From Paenibacillus arenosi (GTDB lineage Bacteria; Bacillota; Bacilli; Paenibacillales; Paenibacillaceae), in contig NZ_JACYTN010000019.1 in NCBI RefSeq assembly GCF_014841135.1, positions 1-64,000 of the forward strand: 64,000 nt of DNA, written 5' to 3'. The notes beneath the pieces were generated by a model that did no database searches, was not told where the DNA came from, and saw nothing but the letters and a program-made list of their open reading frames with translations. The position numbers and the translations under genes are program-made. This document shows, in pieces, positions 1-6,903 of this stretch; within the stretch, counting starts at the first letter, position 1, and the number at the start of each line of letters is the position of its first letter.

Positions 1-120
1 GGCTGAGAAGTTTACTTACTCGTTATGTAGAACTTTGTTAACCTTTTGGAACCGCCGTATGCGGACCCGCATGTACGGTGGTGTGAGAGGACGGGGGCTA
101 GGCGCCCCCTCCTACTCGAT
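1..120 (+). mobile_element. 3' end of a group II intron (domains V and VI)
   Basis: Bases 50-86 can fold into a domain V hairpin: CCGTATGCGG and CCGCATGTACGG are the two arms around an ACC turn. Bases 90-120 follow as a domain VI hairpin (GGGGGC and GCCCCC arms) with a bulged A in CCTACTC, and the element ends in CGAT. This order and the flanking GTGTGAGAGG are typical of bacterial group II introns that encode a reverse transcriptase. The intron-encoded protein and the 5' end would lie left of the window. The 3' splice boundary is put at about 120 from the usual AY ending. Recognition is from the conserved 3' RNA pattern only. Confidence 0.8.
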
Positions 121-143
121 TGTGAAAAATATAATAAATGTTG

Positions 144-172
144 TTGACATTAGTTAGAGATCAAGATATTAT
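144..172 (+). promoter_or_regulatory. sigma-A promoter of the azoreductase pair
   Basis: A perfect TTGACA (144-149) is followed after 17 bases by TATTAT (167-172), one mismatch from the -10 consensus. Transcription would start near 179 and leave a leader of about 90 bases before the first azoreductase. The promoter lies only 24 bases after the intron end, so it belongs to the host sequence and not to the intron. Confidence 0.7.
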
Positions 173-219
173 TGCTTACATAAAGTTAGTTCATTATTAA
201 TATAAATTGATTGTTGAAG

Positions 220-238
220 ATATCTCAATTCGAGATAT
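220..238 (+). promoter_or_regulatory. MhqR-like operator in the azoreductase leader
   Basis: ATATCTC (220-226) and GAGATAT (232-238) form a perfect 7-bp inverted repeat around AATTC. In Bacillus subtilis the MarR-type repressor MhqR binds a palindrome of the form TATCTCGAATTCGAGATA and controls azoR2 and other quinone-resistance genes. The site here matches that form with one base fewer in the centre. It lies downstream of the predicted start of transcription and just before the ribosome binding site, where a repressor would block elongation. Assignment to MhqR is inference from this similarity and from the gene it precedes. Confidence 0.55.
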
Positions 239-270
239 TCGATATATATGAAGAGGAGAGAACTTATATA

Positions 271-891
271 ATGACAAAAGTATTAGTTGTAAATAGCAAT
301 CCAAAGCCGTTAGAGATTTCATACAGCCGCCAACTTGGAGCACATTTCGTAGACCAGCTTAAAGCAAACGGTCAAGTAGAAGTAGCACAATTGAATCTTT
401 ATGAAGTGTCTATTCCATTGATCGATGGTTCCGTACTTGATGCATGGGGTAAGCTTGGTGCAGGTCAAGCACTATCTGCTGAGCAGCAAACAACAGTGGG
501 TCGCATGAATGAAATCTTGGAGCAATTCCTTGCTGCAGATGTAGTTGTATTCGAAGTACCAATGTGGAACTTGAGCTATCCACCACTATTCAAAGCATAC
601 ATCGACAACATTACAATTGCAGGACGTACGTTCAAGTACACACCTGAAGGCCCACAAGGTCTTGTTGGCGGTAAAAAAGTAGTTCTTGTCGAGTCCCGTG
701 GTGGCGATTATACAGAAGCTCCTGCTCTACAATTCACAAATGCATACTTGCAAGCAGCAATGGGCTTCATCGGTGTTACAGACTATAGCAACTTGGTAGT
801 TCAAGGTGTGAATGCTGCGCCTGATCAAGCACCAGCTTTGTTGGAAGCAGCGAAGCAACGCGCTGAGGAGCTTGCGAAGCAAGTACTATAA
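271..891 (+). CDS. azoR: FMN-dependent NADH-azoreductase, copy 1
   Basis: A 206-residue flavodoxin-fold protein of the AzoR/AcpD family. Such enzymes use NADH and FMN to reduce azo compounds and, more physiologically, quinones by two electrons. Visible family features are the N-terminal strand ending SNPKP, the FMN-contact motif PMWN at residues 97-100 and the SRGG loop at 142-145; length is normal. The ATG at 271 is chosen because GAGGAGAG lies upstream and because it aligns exactly with the second copy; an in-frame upstream codon at 211 lies inside the operator region. The gene is followed after 79 bases by a copy that differs at three residues only (A39E, Q129K, D171E). The MhqR-like box suggests induction by quinones or electrophiles. 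Confidence 0.93.
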   Translation: MTKVLVVNSNPKPLEISYSRQLGAHFVDQLKANGQVEVAQLNLYEVSIPLIDGSVLDAWGKLGAGQALSAEQQTTVGRMNEILEQFLAADVVVFEVPMWNLSYPPLFKAYIDNITIAGRTFKYTPEGPQGLVGGKKVVLVESRGGDYTEAPALQFTNAYLQAAMGFIGVTDYSNLVVQGVNAAPDQAPALLEAAKQRAEELAKQVL

Positions 892-970
892 GGTACGAAT
901 AGACTTTCAATACACTTTGTACATCGCATAATTATAACGTTCAATAGAACGAATAAGGAGAGTATTTATT

Positions 971-1591
971 GTGACAAAAGTATTAGTTGTAAATAGCAAT
1001 CCAAAGCCGTTAGAGATTTCATACAGCCGCCAACTTGGAGCACATTTCGTAGACCAGCTTAAAGCAAACGGTCAAGTAGAAGTAGAACAATTGAACCTTT
1101 ATGAAGTATCAATTCCATTGATCGATGGTTCCGTACTTGATGCATGGGGTAAACTTGGTGCAGGTCAAGCGCTATCTGCTGAGCAGCAAACAACAGTGGG
1201 CCGCATGAATGAAATCTTGGAGCAATTCCTTGCTGCAGATGTCGTTGTATTTGAAGTGCCAATGTGGAACTTGAGCTATCCACCACTATTCAAAGCATAC
1301 ATCGACAACATTACAATTGCAGGACGTACGTTCAAGTACACACCTGAAGGTCCAAAAGGTCTTGTTGGCGGTAAAAAAGTAGTTCTTGTCGAGTCCCGTG
1401 GTGGCGATTATACAGAAGCTCCTGCTCTACAATTCACAAATGCATACTTGCAAGCAGCAATGGGCTTCATCGGTGTTACAGAATACAGCAACTTGGTAGT
1501 TCAAGGTGTGAATGCTGCGCCTGATCAAGCACCAGCATTGTTGGAAGCAGCGAAGCAACGCGCTGAAGAGCTTGCTAAGCAAGTATTGTAA
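971..1591 (+). CDS. azoR: FMN-dependent NADH-azoreductase, copy 2
   Basis: A second 206-residue AzoR protein, identical to its upstream neighbour at 203 of 206 positions, with the same FMN motifs (PMWN, SRGG). It begins with GTG at 971, preceded by AATAAGGAGAG. The 79 bases between the copies contain a small inverted repeat (CGTTC at 938, GAACG at 947) but no clear promoter and no terminator, so the two genes are probably co-transcribed. A terminator follows at 1648. The weaker start codon suggests a lower translation rate than copy 1. Paralogues in one operon may differ in substrate, but the three exchanges are outside the motifs recognised here. Confidence 0.93.
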   Translation: MTKVLVVNSNPKPLEISYSRQLGAHFVDQLKANGQVEVEQLNLYEVSIPLIDGSVLDAWGKLGAGQALSAEQQTTVGRMNEILEQFLAADVVVFEVPMWNLSYPPLFKAYIDNITIAGRTFKYTPEGPKGLVGGKKVVLVESRGGDYTEAPALQFTNAYLQAAMGFIGVTEYSNLVVQGVNAAPDQAPALLEAAKQRAEELAKQVL

Positions 1592-1647
1592 TCCTAGATC
1601 CACAATCCCAATTTTAAATGTCCTTCCCTTTATATACGCTATTTTTA

Positions 1648-1686
1648 AGCAGAATCTTCTCTTAGTGAGAGGGTTCTGCTTTTTTA
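1648..1686 (+). terminator. Intrinsic terminator of the azoreductase operon
   Basis: AGCAGAA and TTCTGCT arms with an inner TTCTC/GAGAG pairing form a stem with a short TTAGT loop, followed by a run of T. Confidence 0.85.
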
Positions 1687-1690
1687 GTGT

Positions 1691-1718
1691 CACCATTTGG
1701 GCTCCTGCACATATGATG
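1691..1718 (+). promoter_or_regulatory. Possible sigma-K-like promoter of cwlJ-gerQ
   Basis: CACC (1691) and CATATGATG (1710-1718) are spaced by 15 bases, close to the mother-cell sigma-K pattern AC-N16-CATAnnnTA, about 30 bases before the cwlJ start. The last base of the -10 and the spacing are off, and in Bacillus cwlJ is read by sigma-E, so the assignment is weak. Confidence 0.3.
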
Positions 1719-1747
1719 ATATCGGATGAAGGGAGGGAGCGAACGGA

Positions 1748-2179
1748 ATGGCCGTTATTAAGGCGAACTCAGAGGATGTTAAACTGCTGGCAAGGCTTAT
1801 GCGCGCCGAAGCAGAAGGGGAAGGCGAGCAAGGCATGATGATGGTCGGCAATGTTGGTGTAAATCGAATATTAGGCGATTGCTTGGACTTCCTAGGTATA
1901 AGATCGGTTGGCGATATGGTATATCAGAGCCCAGGCGGATTCGAGGCGATTCAGAAAGGCTATTTCTATCAAAAAGCCCGAGATCGTGATGTTCGCTTGG
2001 CACAGCGAGCCATTAACGGAGAGCGGGTGTGGCCTGCTTCCTATGCATTGTGGTTTTTCCGGCCAGCGGGAGGTTGTCCGCCTACTTGGTACAATCAGCA
2101 AAATTCGGGACGCTATAAAGCACATTGCTTTTTTACCCCGACCGGAGAAGATTGCCCTAAAGTGTACAACACCTATTAA
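1748..2179 (+). CDS. cwlJ: Spore cortex-lytic cell wall hydrolase CwlJ
   Basis: A 143-residue protein made only of the SleB/CwlJ hydrolase domain, the same size as Bacillus CwlJ. It has no signal peptide or peptidoglycan-binding domain, which separates CwlJ from SleB. The AEAEGEGEQG segment (residues 20-29) holds the conserved glutamates, with Glu21 the likely catalytic one; the WP, FFRPAGG and HCFF segments near the C-terminus are also typical. CwlJ sits in the coat and degrades cortex peptidoglycan during germination, notably in response to calcium-dipicolinate. The start at 1748 has a GGGAGGGAG ribosome site. gerQ, needed to localise CwlJ, follows, as in Bacillus anthracis. Confidence 0.92.
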   Translation: MAVIKANSEDVKLLARLMRAEAEGEGEQGMMMVGNVGVNRILGDCLDFLGIRSVGDMVYQSPGGFEAIQKGYFYQKARDRDVRLAQRAINGERVWPASYALWFFRPAGGCPPTWYNQQNSGRYKAHCFFTPTGEDCPKVYNTY

Positions 2180-2262
2180 CAACAATGCTGAATGTATGCG
2201 CCTTTATGAAGATTGCAGCAGCTAAATATAGAAGATAGTGAAAATTGAAAGGAGAGAGTGAA

Positions 2263-2769
2263 ATGACAAACTTGAATTACGGCTATCCTTCCCAGCAAGG
2301 TGGTGTTGCAGGTCAGATTGGTACTGGTAAGCCAAATGGATATTGGGGTGGTGGGAATGGAGGAGCAGTGCCATACTTATCCCCGCAACCACAGGTAGTC
2401 GTTACGCCACCTCAACCTCAGCAGCAATCAACCGTTATTCCTCCACAAGTGAGTAGTGGTGCCGTGATGACACCAAGCGGTGCAGTCGTGCAGGCGCAAA
2501 ATTTTGAACAGTCCTATGTTGAAAATATTTTACGATTGAATCTTGGCAAAGTGGGAACGTTCTATATGACGTATGAGAATAACTCGGAATGGAACGCGAA
2601 AATTTTCCGCGGTGTACTTGAGGCAGCTGGGCGCGATCATATCATTATTAGTGACCCTGCAACCGGCCAACGCACATTGCTGCTCATGGTGAACTTGGAC
2701 TATGCTACATTCAATGAGCCGCTCGTATATTCTTATCCTGGCGTTCCTGGTACGGCTCCGACAAGGTAA
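2263..2769 (+). CDS. gerQ: Spore coat protein GerQ
   Basis: A protein of 168 residues with a Gly/Gln/Pro-rich N-terminal half and a conserved C-terminal domain (about 85-160: FEQSYVENILRLN, the YMTYE segment, then LLLMVNLDY). GerQ is a coat protein cross-linked by transglutaminase and required for CwlJ to reach or stay in the coat. ATG 2263 is preferred over an in-frame TTG at 2245 because AAAGGAGAGAG lies between them at the right distance from the ATG. It is 83 bases after cwlJ with no terminator between, so the two probably form an operon. Confidence 0.9.
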   Translation: MTNLNYGYPSQQGGVAGQIGTGKPNGYWGGGNGGAVPYLSPQPQVVVTPPQPQQQSTVIPPQVSSGAVMTPSGAVVQAQNFEQSYVENILRLNLGKVGTFYMTYENNSEWNAKIFRGVLEAAGRDHIIISDPATGQRTLLLMVNLDYATFNEPLVYSYPGVPGTAPTR

Positions 2770-2856
2770 GTAGAGCGCGTACATCGCACATAACAGCCCT
2801 TTGGTATGTTAGCAAATGCTTACGTCCCGAAGGGTTTATTTTGTGTTTAACGAAAC

Positions 2857-3090
2857 AAAGTTCGGCTGCAGCAGTTGGCAGCGATTGAGGGGCAGCAGAT
2901 CGTTATTGTATGTGGCCGCAATGAACGACGTAAACAGGAGTTGGACAAAGTGTTTGCACAGGCACCCCATGTTCATGTTCTCGGCTATGTGGACAATGTT
3001 GCAGCATTGATGGCTTGCGCAGATATGCTTGTGACGAAGGCGGGGGGATTACACAGGCTACAAAACCATGCCGTACGTATCACTATTCCT
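2857..3090 (+). pseudogene. Remnant of a MGDG-synthase/UgtP-type glycosyltransferase gene
   Basis: The frame read from 2857 gives residues such as LAAIEGQQIVIVCGRNE, then VLGYVDNVAALMACADMLVTKAGGL. This is the nucleotide-sugar-binding part of GT28-type diacylglycerol glycosyltransferases, which normally continue with GGLT/S and an EAL segment. The frame is closed upstream by TAA at 2848, so the N-terminal two thirds are missing. After GGL the homology moves to another frame (T-Q-A-T-K-P) and soon ends. The fragment therefore has a deletion at the 5' side and a frameshift near 3050. No start codon with a ribosome site was seen. Family assignment rests on motif resemblance. Confidence 0.65.
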
Positions 3091-3171
3091 AATGCACATC
3101 ATAACCTAATGTACATAGTAAGAAGCTGTGTTTTAGCTTAGTTTGAGAGTGAAGTTGTATCGGCTACAAGT

Positions 3172-3224
3172 AAAAAGGATCGATTGACCAGTGAGAAACA
3201 CGCTGTGTCATTCGATCCTTTTTG
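3172..3224 (-). terminator. Bidirectional terminator ending the sulfate operon
   Basis: AAAAAGGATCGA (3172-3183) and TCGATCCTTTTT (3212-3223) are perfect 12-bp arms around a long loop, giving T-runs on both strands. On the minus strand it lies 11 bases after the cysW stop. Confidence 0.85.
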
Positions 3225-3234
3225 TATGAGTTGG

Positions 3235-4137
3235 CTATGAATGCTGCTGTTCGCGGCGCTTGCGATCAAACCAATGTTGCAGCACCAGCGTAAGGCAGGC
3301 AACAAATACAAGGATGGAAGCAACTGCGAAGGCAGCTGAGAACTGATACTCGTTATAGAGAATCTCAATATGAAGCGGTATCGTATTCGTTTCCCCACGA
3401 ATATGGCCTGAGACGACGGACACGGCACCAAATTCCCCGAGTGCTCTCGCATTACAAATGATAATGCCGTACAGCAGTCCCCACTTCATATTAGGCAGTG
3501 CAATCTGCCAGAACAATTTCCATCCGTTAGCACCTAAAGTGATGGCGGCTTCTTCCTCTTGAATGCCTTGTGTTTGCATGAGCGGAATTAGCTCTCGTGC
3601 TACAAATGGGAACGTAATAAACAAAGTTCCTAGCATAATACCAGGCCATGAAAAGATGATGGCTATGCCATTTTCCTGCAGCCAAGGTCCGAACCATCCC
3701 TGCGCGCCGAATAGTAGGATAAACATAAATCCGGCAATGACAGGAGAGACCGAGAAGGGAACATCTATCAAGGATACGAGCAATTGCTTCCCGCGAAAGC
3801 TGAACTTTGTTATGCACCAAGCGGCGGCGATGCCGAATATAGCGTTAAGTGGTACGACAACGGCTACCGTCAACAAAGACAGTTTGATGGCTGCCCAAGC
3901 ATCTGGGTCTTCCAGTGCAGCAACATACACCTCAAAGCCGCGTTTGAACGCTTGTGAAAAAATCGTGATGAGCGGCAATATTAACATAACGATTACAAAT
4001 AAGAGCACAATTCCAATTAAAACCCGTCTTACCCATGTAGGCTCACTTGTCACAGAGCGATATGGTGTTGAACGCCGTGACGCAGTGGCTGGTGCTGCTG
4101 CGTGTGCAGATGGAAGTGGTTGATGAGAGATGGTCAT
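3235..4137 (-). CDS. cysW: Sulfate ABC transporter permease CysW
   Basis: A 300-residue inner-membrane permease with about six membrane segments and the BPD-type motif EEEAAITLGANGW...PNMKWGLLYG, the EAA loop that docks on the ATPase. It pairs with CysT to form the channel for sulfate or thiosulfate. ATG 4137 is chosen because AAAGAGGT lies eight bases upstream; an in-frame codon at 4176 would place the start before this site. The N-terminal 40 residues are Ala/Ser/Pro-rich and cytoplasmic. It is the last gene of yezD-sbp-cysT-cysW; no cysA ATPase gene follows, since a terminator comes 11 bases later. Confidence 0.93.
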   Translation of the reverse strand: MTISHQPLPSAHAAAPATASRRSTPYRSVTSEPTWVRRVLIGIVLLFVIVMLILPLITIFSQAFKRGFEVYVAALEDPDAWAAIKLSLLTVAVVVPLNAIFGIAAAWCITKFSFRGKQLLVSLIDVPFSVSPVIAGFMFILLFGAQGWFGPWLQENGIAIIFSWPGIMLGTLFITFPFVARELIPLMQTQGIQEEEAAITLGANGWKLFWQIALPNMKWGLLYGIIICNARALGEFGAVSVVSGHIRGETNTIPLHIEILYNEYQFSAAFAVASILVFVACLTLVLQHWFDRKRREQQHS

Positions 4138-4194
4138 AAGCATGTACCTCTTTATTGTTGTACTTTTGAATGGCAATTTATTAGGCTTATTGGG

Positions 4195-5052
4195 CTATAA
4201 CGAACCCCAGCGTTTTGTGAAGCTCCATTGAATGGCATTCATCAATAGTAGAAGCACGAACGCGATCACGAGCATGACTAGCGCAATGGAAGTGGCGCCA
4301 GCATAATCGTACTGCTCCAGCTTCGTCATCATTAACAAAGGTGCGATTTCGGTTTTGAACGGCATATTGCCTGCGATAAAAATGACAGAGCCATATTCAC
4401 CTAGTCCTCTTGCAAAGGCTAGCGCGAACCCCGTCAGAATGGCAGGGAATAGCTGCGGCAAAATAATACGGATAAACGTCCGCCAGCGATAAGCGCCTAA
4501 TATGGCAGCTGCCTCCTCGACATCGTGATCCCATTGTTCCAATACTGGCTGAACGGTTCGAACAACGAATGGCAGCCCAATAAAAGTTAAGGCGATCGTG
4601 ATGCCGATTACGGAATATGCGCTCGGTATATTTATGGCATACAGCCCTTGGCCAATCCAGCCATCTTTCGCATAGATAGCGGTTAATGCGATACCGGCAA
4701 CAGCTGTTGGCAGCGCAAAAGGCAGGTCGATAATGCCGTTAACAAGCTTCTTACCTGGAAAGTTGTAGCGCACGAGCACCCAAGCGATGATGAAGCCGAA
4801 GATGACATTGATCATGGCTGCTGTCAGCGAAGTCAAAAAGCTAATTTTATAGGCAGCTATTACTCGTTTATTCAATATAAGATCCCAAAAGGTACTCCAA
4901 CTCATTTGCAAGGAATGGAGTACGATTGCAGCGAGTGGGATCAGAACAAGAAAGGATAAATAAATAAGGGTGAATCCCATGGACAATTTAAAGCCAGGCA
5001 GGACGCTTTTGGCGTTCCTGCTAGGCTTAAGTTGAGATTGTAAATTAGACAT
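4195..5052 (-). CDS. cysT: Sulfate ABC transporter permease CysT
   Basis: A 285-residue permease (also called CysU) with six predicted membrane helices and an EAA loop (VEEAAAILGAYRW...LPQLFPAILTG). The family motif RGLGEYGSVIFIAGNMP near residue 215 is typical of the CysT/CysW pair. AAGCAGG precedes ATG 5052 at a normal distance. It lies 44 bases after sbp and 57 bases before cysW in the same operon. Imported sulfate would feed cysteine synthesis. Confidence 0.93.
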   Translation of the reverse strand: MSNLQSQLKPSRNAKSVLPGFKLSMGFTLIYLSFLVLIPLAAIVLHSLQMSWSTFWDLILNKRVIAAYKISFLTSLTAAMINVIFGFIIAWVLVRYNFPGKKLVNGIIDLPFALPTAVAGIALTAIYAKDGWIGQGLYAINIPSAYSVIGITIALTFIGLPFVVRTVQPVLEQWDHDVEEAAAILGAYRWRTFIRIILPQLFPAILTGFALAFARGLGEYGSVIFIAGNMPFKTEIAPLLMMTKLEQYDYAGATSIALVMLVIAFVLLLLMNAIQWSFTKRWGSL

Positions 5053-5096
5053 AGACGTAACCTGCTTTCTATCAAGCGTAGTGATTCCGTAATGCC

Positions 5097-6167
5097 TTAT
5101 TTGGCATAAATTTGGTCAAAAATTCCGCCATCAGCAAAGTGCTTCGCCTGTGCAGCTTCCCATCCACCAAAGTCTTTATCAATGGTTAGCAATTCAATAC
5201 TTGGGAACTTGCTTTCATGCTTCTTCGCAACTTCTTCAAGGCGAGGACGGTAGTGATGCTTCGCTACAATCTCTTGTGCTTCCTTCGTATACAAATATTT
5301 CAGATACGCTTCTGCTACTTTTCTCGTACCACGTTTATCAACGATGTTGTCTACAACAGCGACGGGAGGCTCAGCTAATATACTTAATGAAGGTACGACG
5401 ATATCGAACTGATCTTTACCAAGCTCATTGACCGCTAGAAACGCTTCATTTTCCCACGAGATCAGGACGTCGCCAATATTGCGTTCTACGAATGTAGTCG
5501 TGGAACCGCGTGCACCAGAGTCTAATACTTCGACTCGCTTAAATAAGGATTGTACGAATTGCTGTGCAGCAGCTTCATCGTTGTTGTTGTGCTTTAAGGC
5601 GTAACCCCATGCGGCAAGGTAATTCCAACGTGCACCTCCGGATGTTTTTGGGTTAGGAGTGATAACGGAAACGTCATCGCGTATAAGATCGTTCCAATCT
5701 TTAATTTGTTTAGGATTGCCTTTGCGAACTAGGAAGACGATCGTGGAGTAATAAGGAGCGCTGTTGTCTTCGAAGGATTTTTGCCAATCTTGCTTTAGAA
5801 GTCCTTTCTTTTGGATAGCGTTAATATCATAAGCAAGTGCGAGTGTCACGACATCTGCCTGCTGTCCGTCGATTACGGAGCGAGCTTGTTTGCCGCTGCC
5901 GCCATGAGATTGTTTCACGGTGACCTGTTGACCGGCTTCTTTCTGCCAATGAGCAGCAAATGCTTTGTTATACTCTTCATAAAATTCACGGGTTGGGTCG
6001 TAAGAAACATTTTGAATTTCAATCTCGGTCTTGGTTTGCTCTGCACCGCTTCCTGTTTGATTGCTTGTGCTCTTACTACCGCAACCTGCGAGTAAGGTTG
6101 CGGTTAAGCTGATTAACAAAAGGGAAATTACAGCTACTTTAGATCTTCTTTTTTGGTTTGCGATCAT
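5097..6167 (-). CDS. sbp: Sulfate-binding lipoprotein Sbp
   Basis: A 356-residue solute-binding lipoprotein. The signal sequence ends in the lipobox LLAGC with the lipidated cysteine at 29. The mature part has the Sbp/CysP features [31 protein letters not shown] and a C-terminal [20 protein letters not shown] region that closes the sulfate pocket. It binds sulfate or thiosulfate outside the membrane and hands it to CysT/CysW. AAAGGGG precedes the ATG at 6167. The start overlaps the end of the upstream yezD by 29 bases, which suggests translational coupling. Confidence 0.94.
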   Translation of the reverse strand: MIANQKRRSKVAVISLLLISLTATLLAGCGSKSTSNQTGSGAEQTKTEIEIQNVSYDPTREFYEEYNKAFAAHWQKEAGQQVTVKQSHGGSGKQARSVIDGQQADVVTLALAYDINAIQKKGLLKQDWQKSFEDNSAPYYSTIVFLVRKGNPKQIKDWNDLIRDDVSVITPNPKTSGGARWNYLAAWGYALKHNNNDEAAAQQFVQSLFKRVEVLDSGARGSTTTFVERNIGDVLISWENEAFLAVNELGKDQFDIVVPSLSILAEPPVAVVDNIVDKRGTRKVAEAYLKYLYTKEAQEIVAKHHYRPRLEEVAKKHESKFPSIELLTIDKDFGGWEAAQAKHFADGGIFDQIYAK

Positions 6168-6402
6168 GGGAGAGAACCCCTTTCTCTTTAACAGATGATA
6201 GTGAATCGCTTAAGTCGTATCTATGGCGTTCTAGGCGGTCGATTTGGACGATGCGTCCATCATGTACGACGATATTCAGCGAACCATAACGAAGATCACC
6301 CAAATGTTCTGCTATGCGAGTGAGCCAAACATCTGCTTGTGGAATTGATTCCGTCGACCATCCAGTAGTGTTATCATTTTCTCGTTGTGGTGATATGCTC
6401 AT
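6139..6402 (-). CDS. yezD: YezD family small protein
   Basis: An 87-residue soluble protein. The C-terminal half ([22 protein letters not shown]) is the short DUF2292/YezD domain often encoded beside sulfate-assimilation genes in Firmicutes; its function is not established. ATG 6402 has GAGGAGG seven bases upstream; an earlier in-frame ATG at 6456 lacks such a site. It is the first gene of the sulfate operon and its end overlaps sbp by 29 bases. A basic tail (RKPKKKI) reads into the sbp start region. A role as a small cytoplasmic partner or regulator of sulfur uptake is inference from position only. Confidence 0.75.
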   Translation of the reverse strand: MSISPQRENDNTTGWSTESIPQADVWLTRIAEHLGDLRYGSLNIVVHDGRIVQIDRLERHRYDLSDSLSSVKEKGVLSHDRKPKKKI

Positions 6403-6507
6403 CGTAAACCCTCCTCTTTCATCCATGAAAATTAGCCAAGACACCCTTTTTTTCATTCATTTTCTGAGTATGAGTAGTGTGGGTATCTCCGGTGATCCGG
6501 TCGATGT

Positions 6508-6553
6508 GGAATTAAATAAAACAATTCCGATTGAGTTACTATGTTATTGGAAT
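6508..6553 (-). promoter_or_regulatory. Inverted repeats downstream of the sulfate operon promoter, possible CymR-type operator
   Basis: Two overlapping inverted repeats share one arm: GGAATT (6508) with AATTCC (6523), and ATTCCGAT (6524) with ATTGGAAT (6546). They cover the start of transcription predicted from the adjacent promoter. Sulfur uptake operons in Bacillus and Staphylococcus are repressed by the Rrf2-type regulator CymR at AT-rich sites just after the promoter. That CymR binds here is inference; no SAM riboswitch was recognised in the leader. Confidence 0.45.
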
Positions 6554-6555
6554 GT

Positions 6556-6584
6556 ATCTTATCAAGTGTGATATGGGGTGTCAA
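6556..6584 (-). promoter_or_regulatory. sigma-A promoter of the yezD-sbp-cysT-cysW operon
   Basis: On the minus strand TTGACA (6584-6579) and TAAGAT (6561-6556) are separated by 17 bases. The start of transcription would be near 6549, giving a leader of about 145 bases before yezD. Confidence 0.75.
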
Positions 6585-6783
6585 CGCTTCTGAAGGGAAT
6601 CCTACACTTGTTCCCATAATGCCATAAAGGTAGATAGAGAAATGGGTAACAGGACTATTATTGAATTCAAAAACTTGCTGTATGGCGGGTTCTTTTGTTC
6701 AACTTGCTTAAATGTTCTGCGGCAAGAGGAGCGCAATTAGATGTGATCCCCTTGCATGAGTACGGTTAGAGTAAGGTGTCTTC

Positions 6784-6812
6784 TTGTACGCGGTTACAAA
6801 TTGAAGTAATAT
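6784..6812 (+). promoter_or_regulatory. Possible promoter of the aldo/keto reductase gene
   Basis: TTGTAC (6784-6789), a 17-bp spacer and TAATAT (6807-6812) form a weak sigma-A match about 90 bases before the reductase start. In the rest of the gap from 6585 to 6903 nothing else was recognised. Confidence 0.3.
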
Positions 6813-6903
6813 ACTCAGTAAGGATGGTTTGCTATCCGGTTTGTTGACGTGTCTGAAAGCGAATTATAACGATGTTCAACCTACAATTGAGAGGAGATAC
6901 AAC

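Larger units (their letters stand above)
271..1591 (+). repeat. Tandem duplication of the azoreductase gene (about 620-bp direct repeat, 700-bp period)
   Basis: Bases 271-891 and 971-1591 are direct repeats offset by exactly 700 bases. The first 110 or so bases of each copy are identical apart from the start codon (ATG against GTG); further on there are scattered, mostly silent changes. The intergenic 79 bases do not resemble the leader of copy 1, so the duplication or later gene conversion covers the coding part only. Confidence 0.95.

Noticed and set aside
2816-3010. A 64-codon frame over the glycosyltransferase remnant
   Set aside because: It reads in a different frame from the homologous residues and has no ribosome site.
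3563-4123. A 186-codon plus-strand frame opposite cysW
   Set aside because: Antisense to a clear permease gene; composition is the complement of membrane helices.
6402-6548. SAM riboswitch in the sulfate operon leader
   Set aside because: The leader is long enough, but no S-box core or terminator/antiterminator pair was seen.
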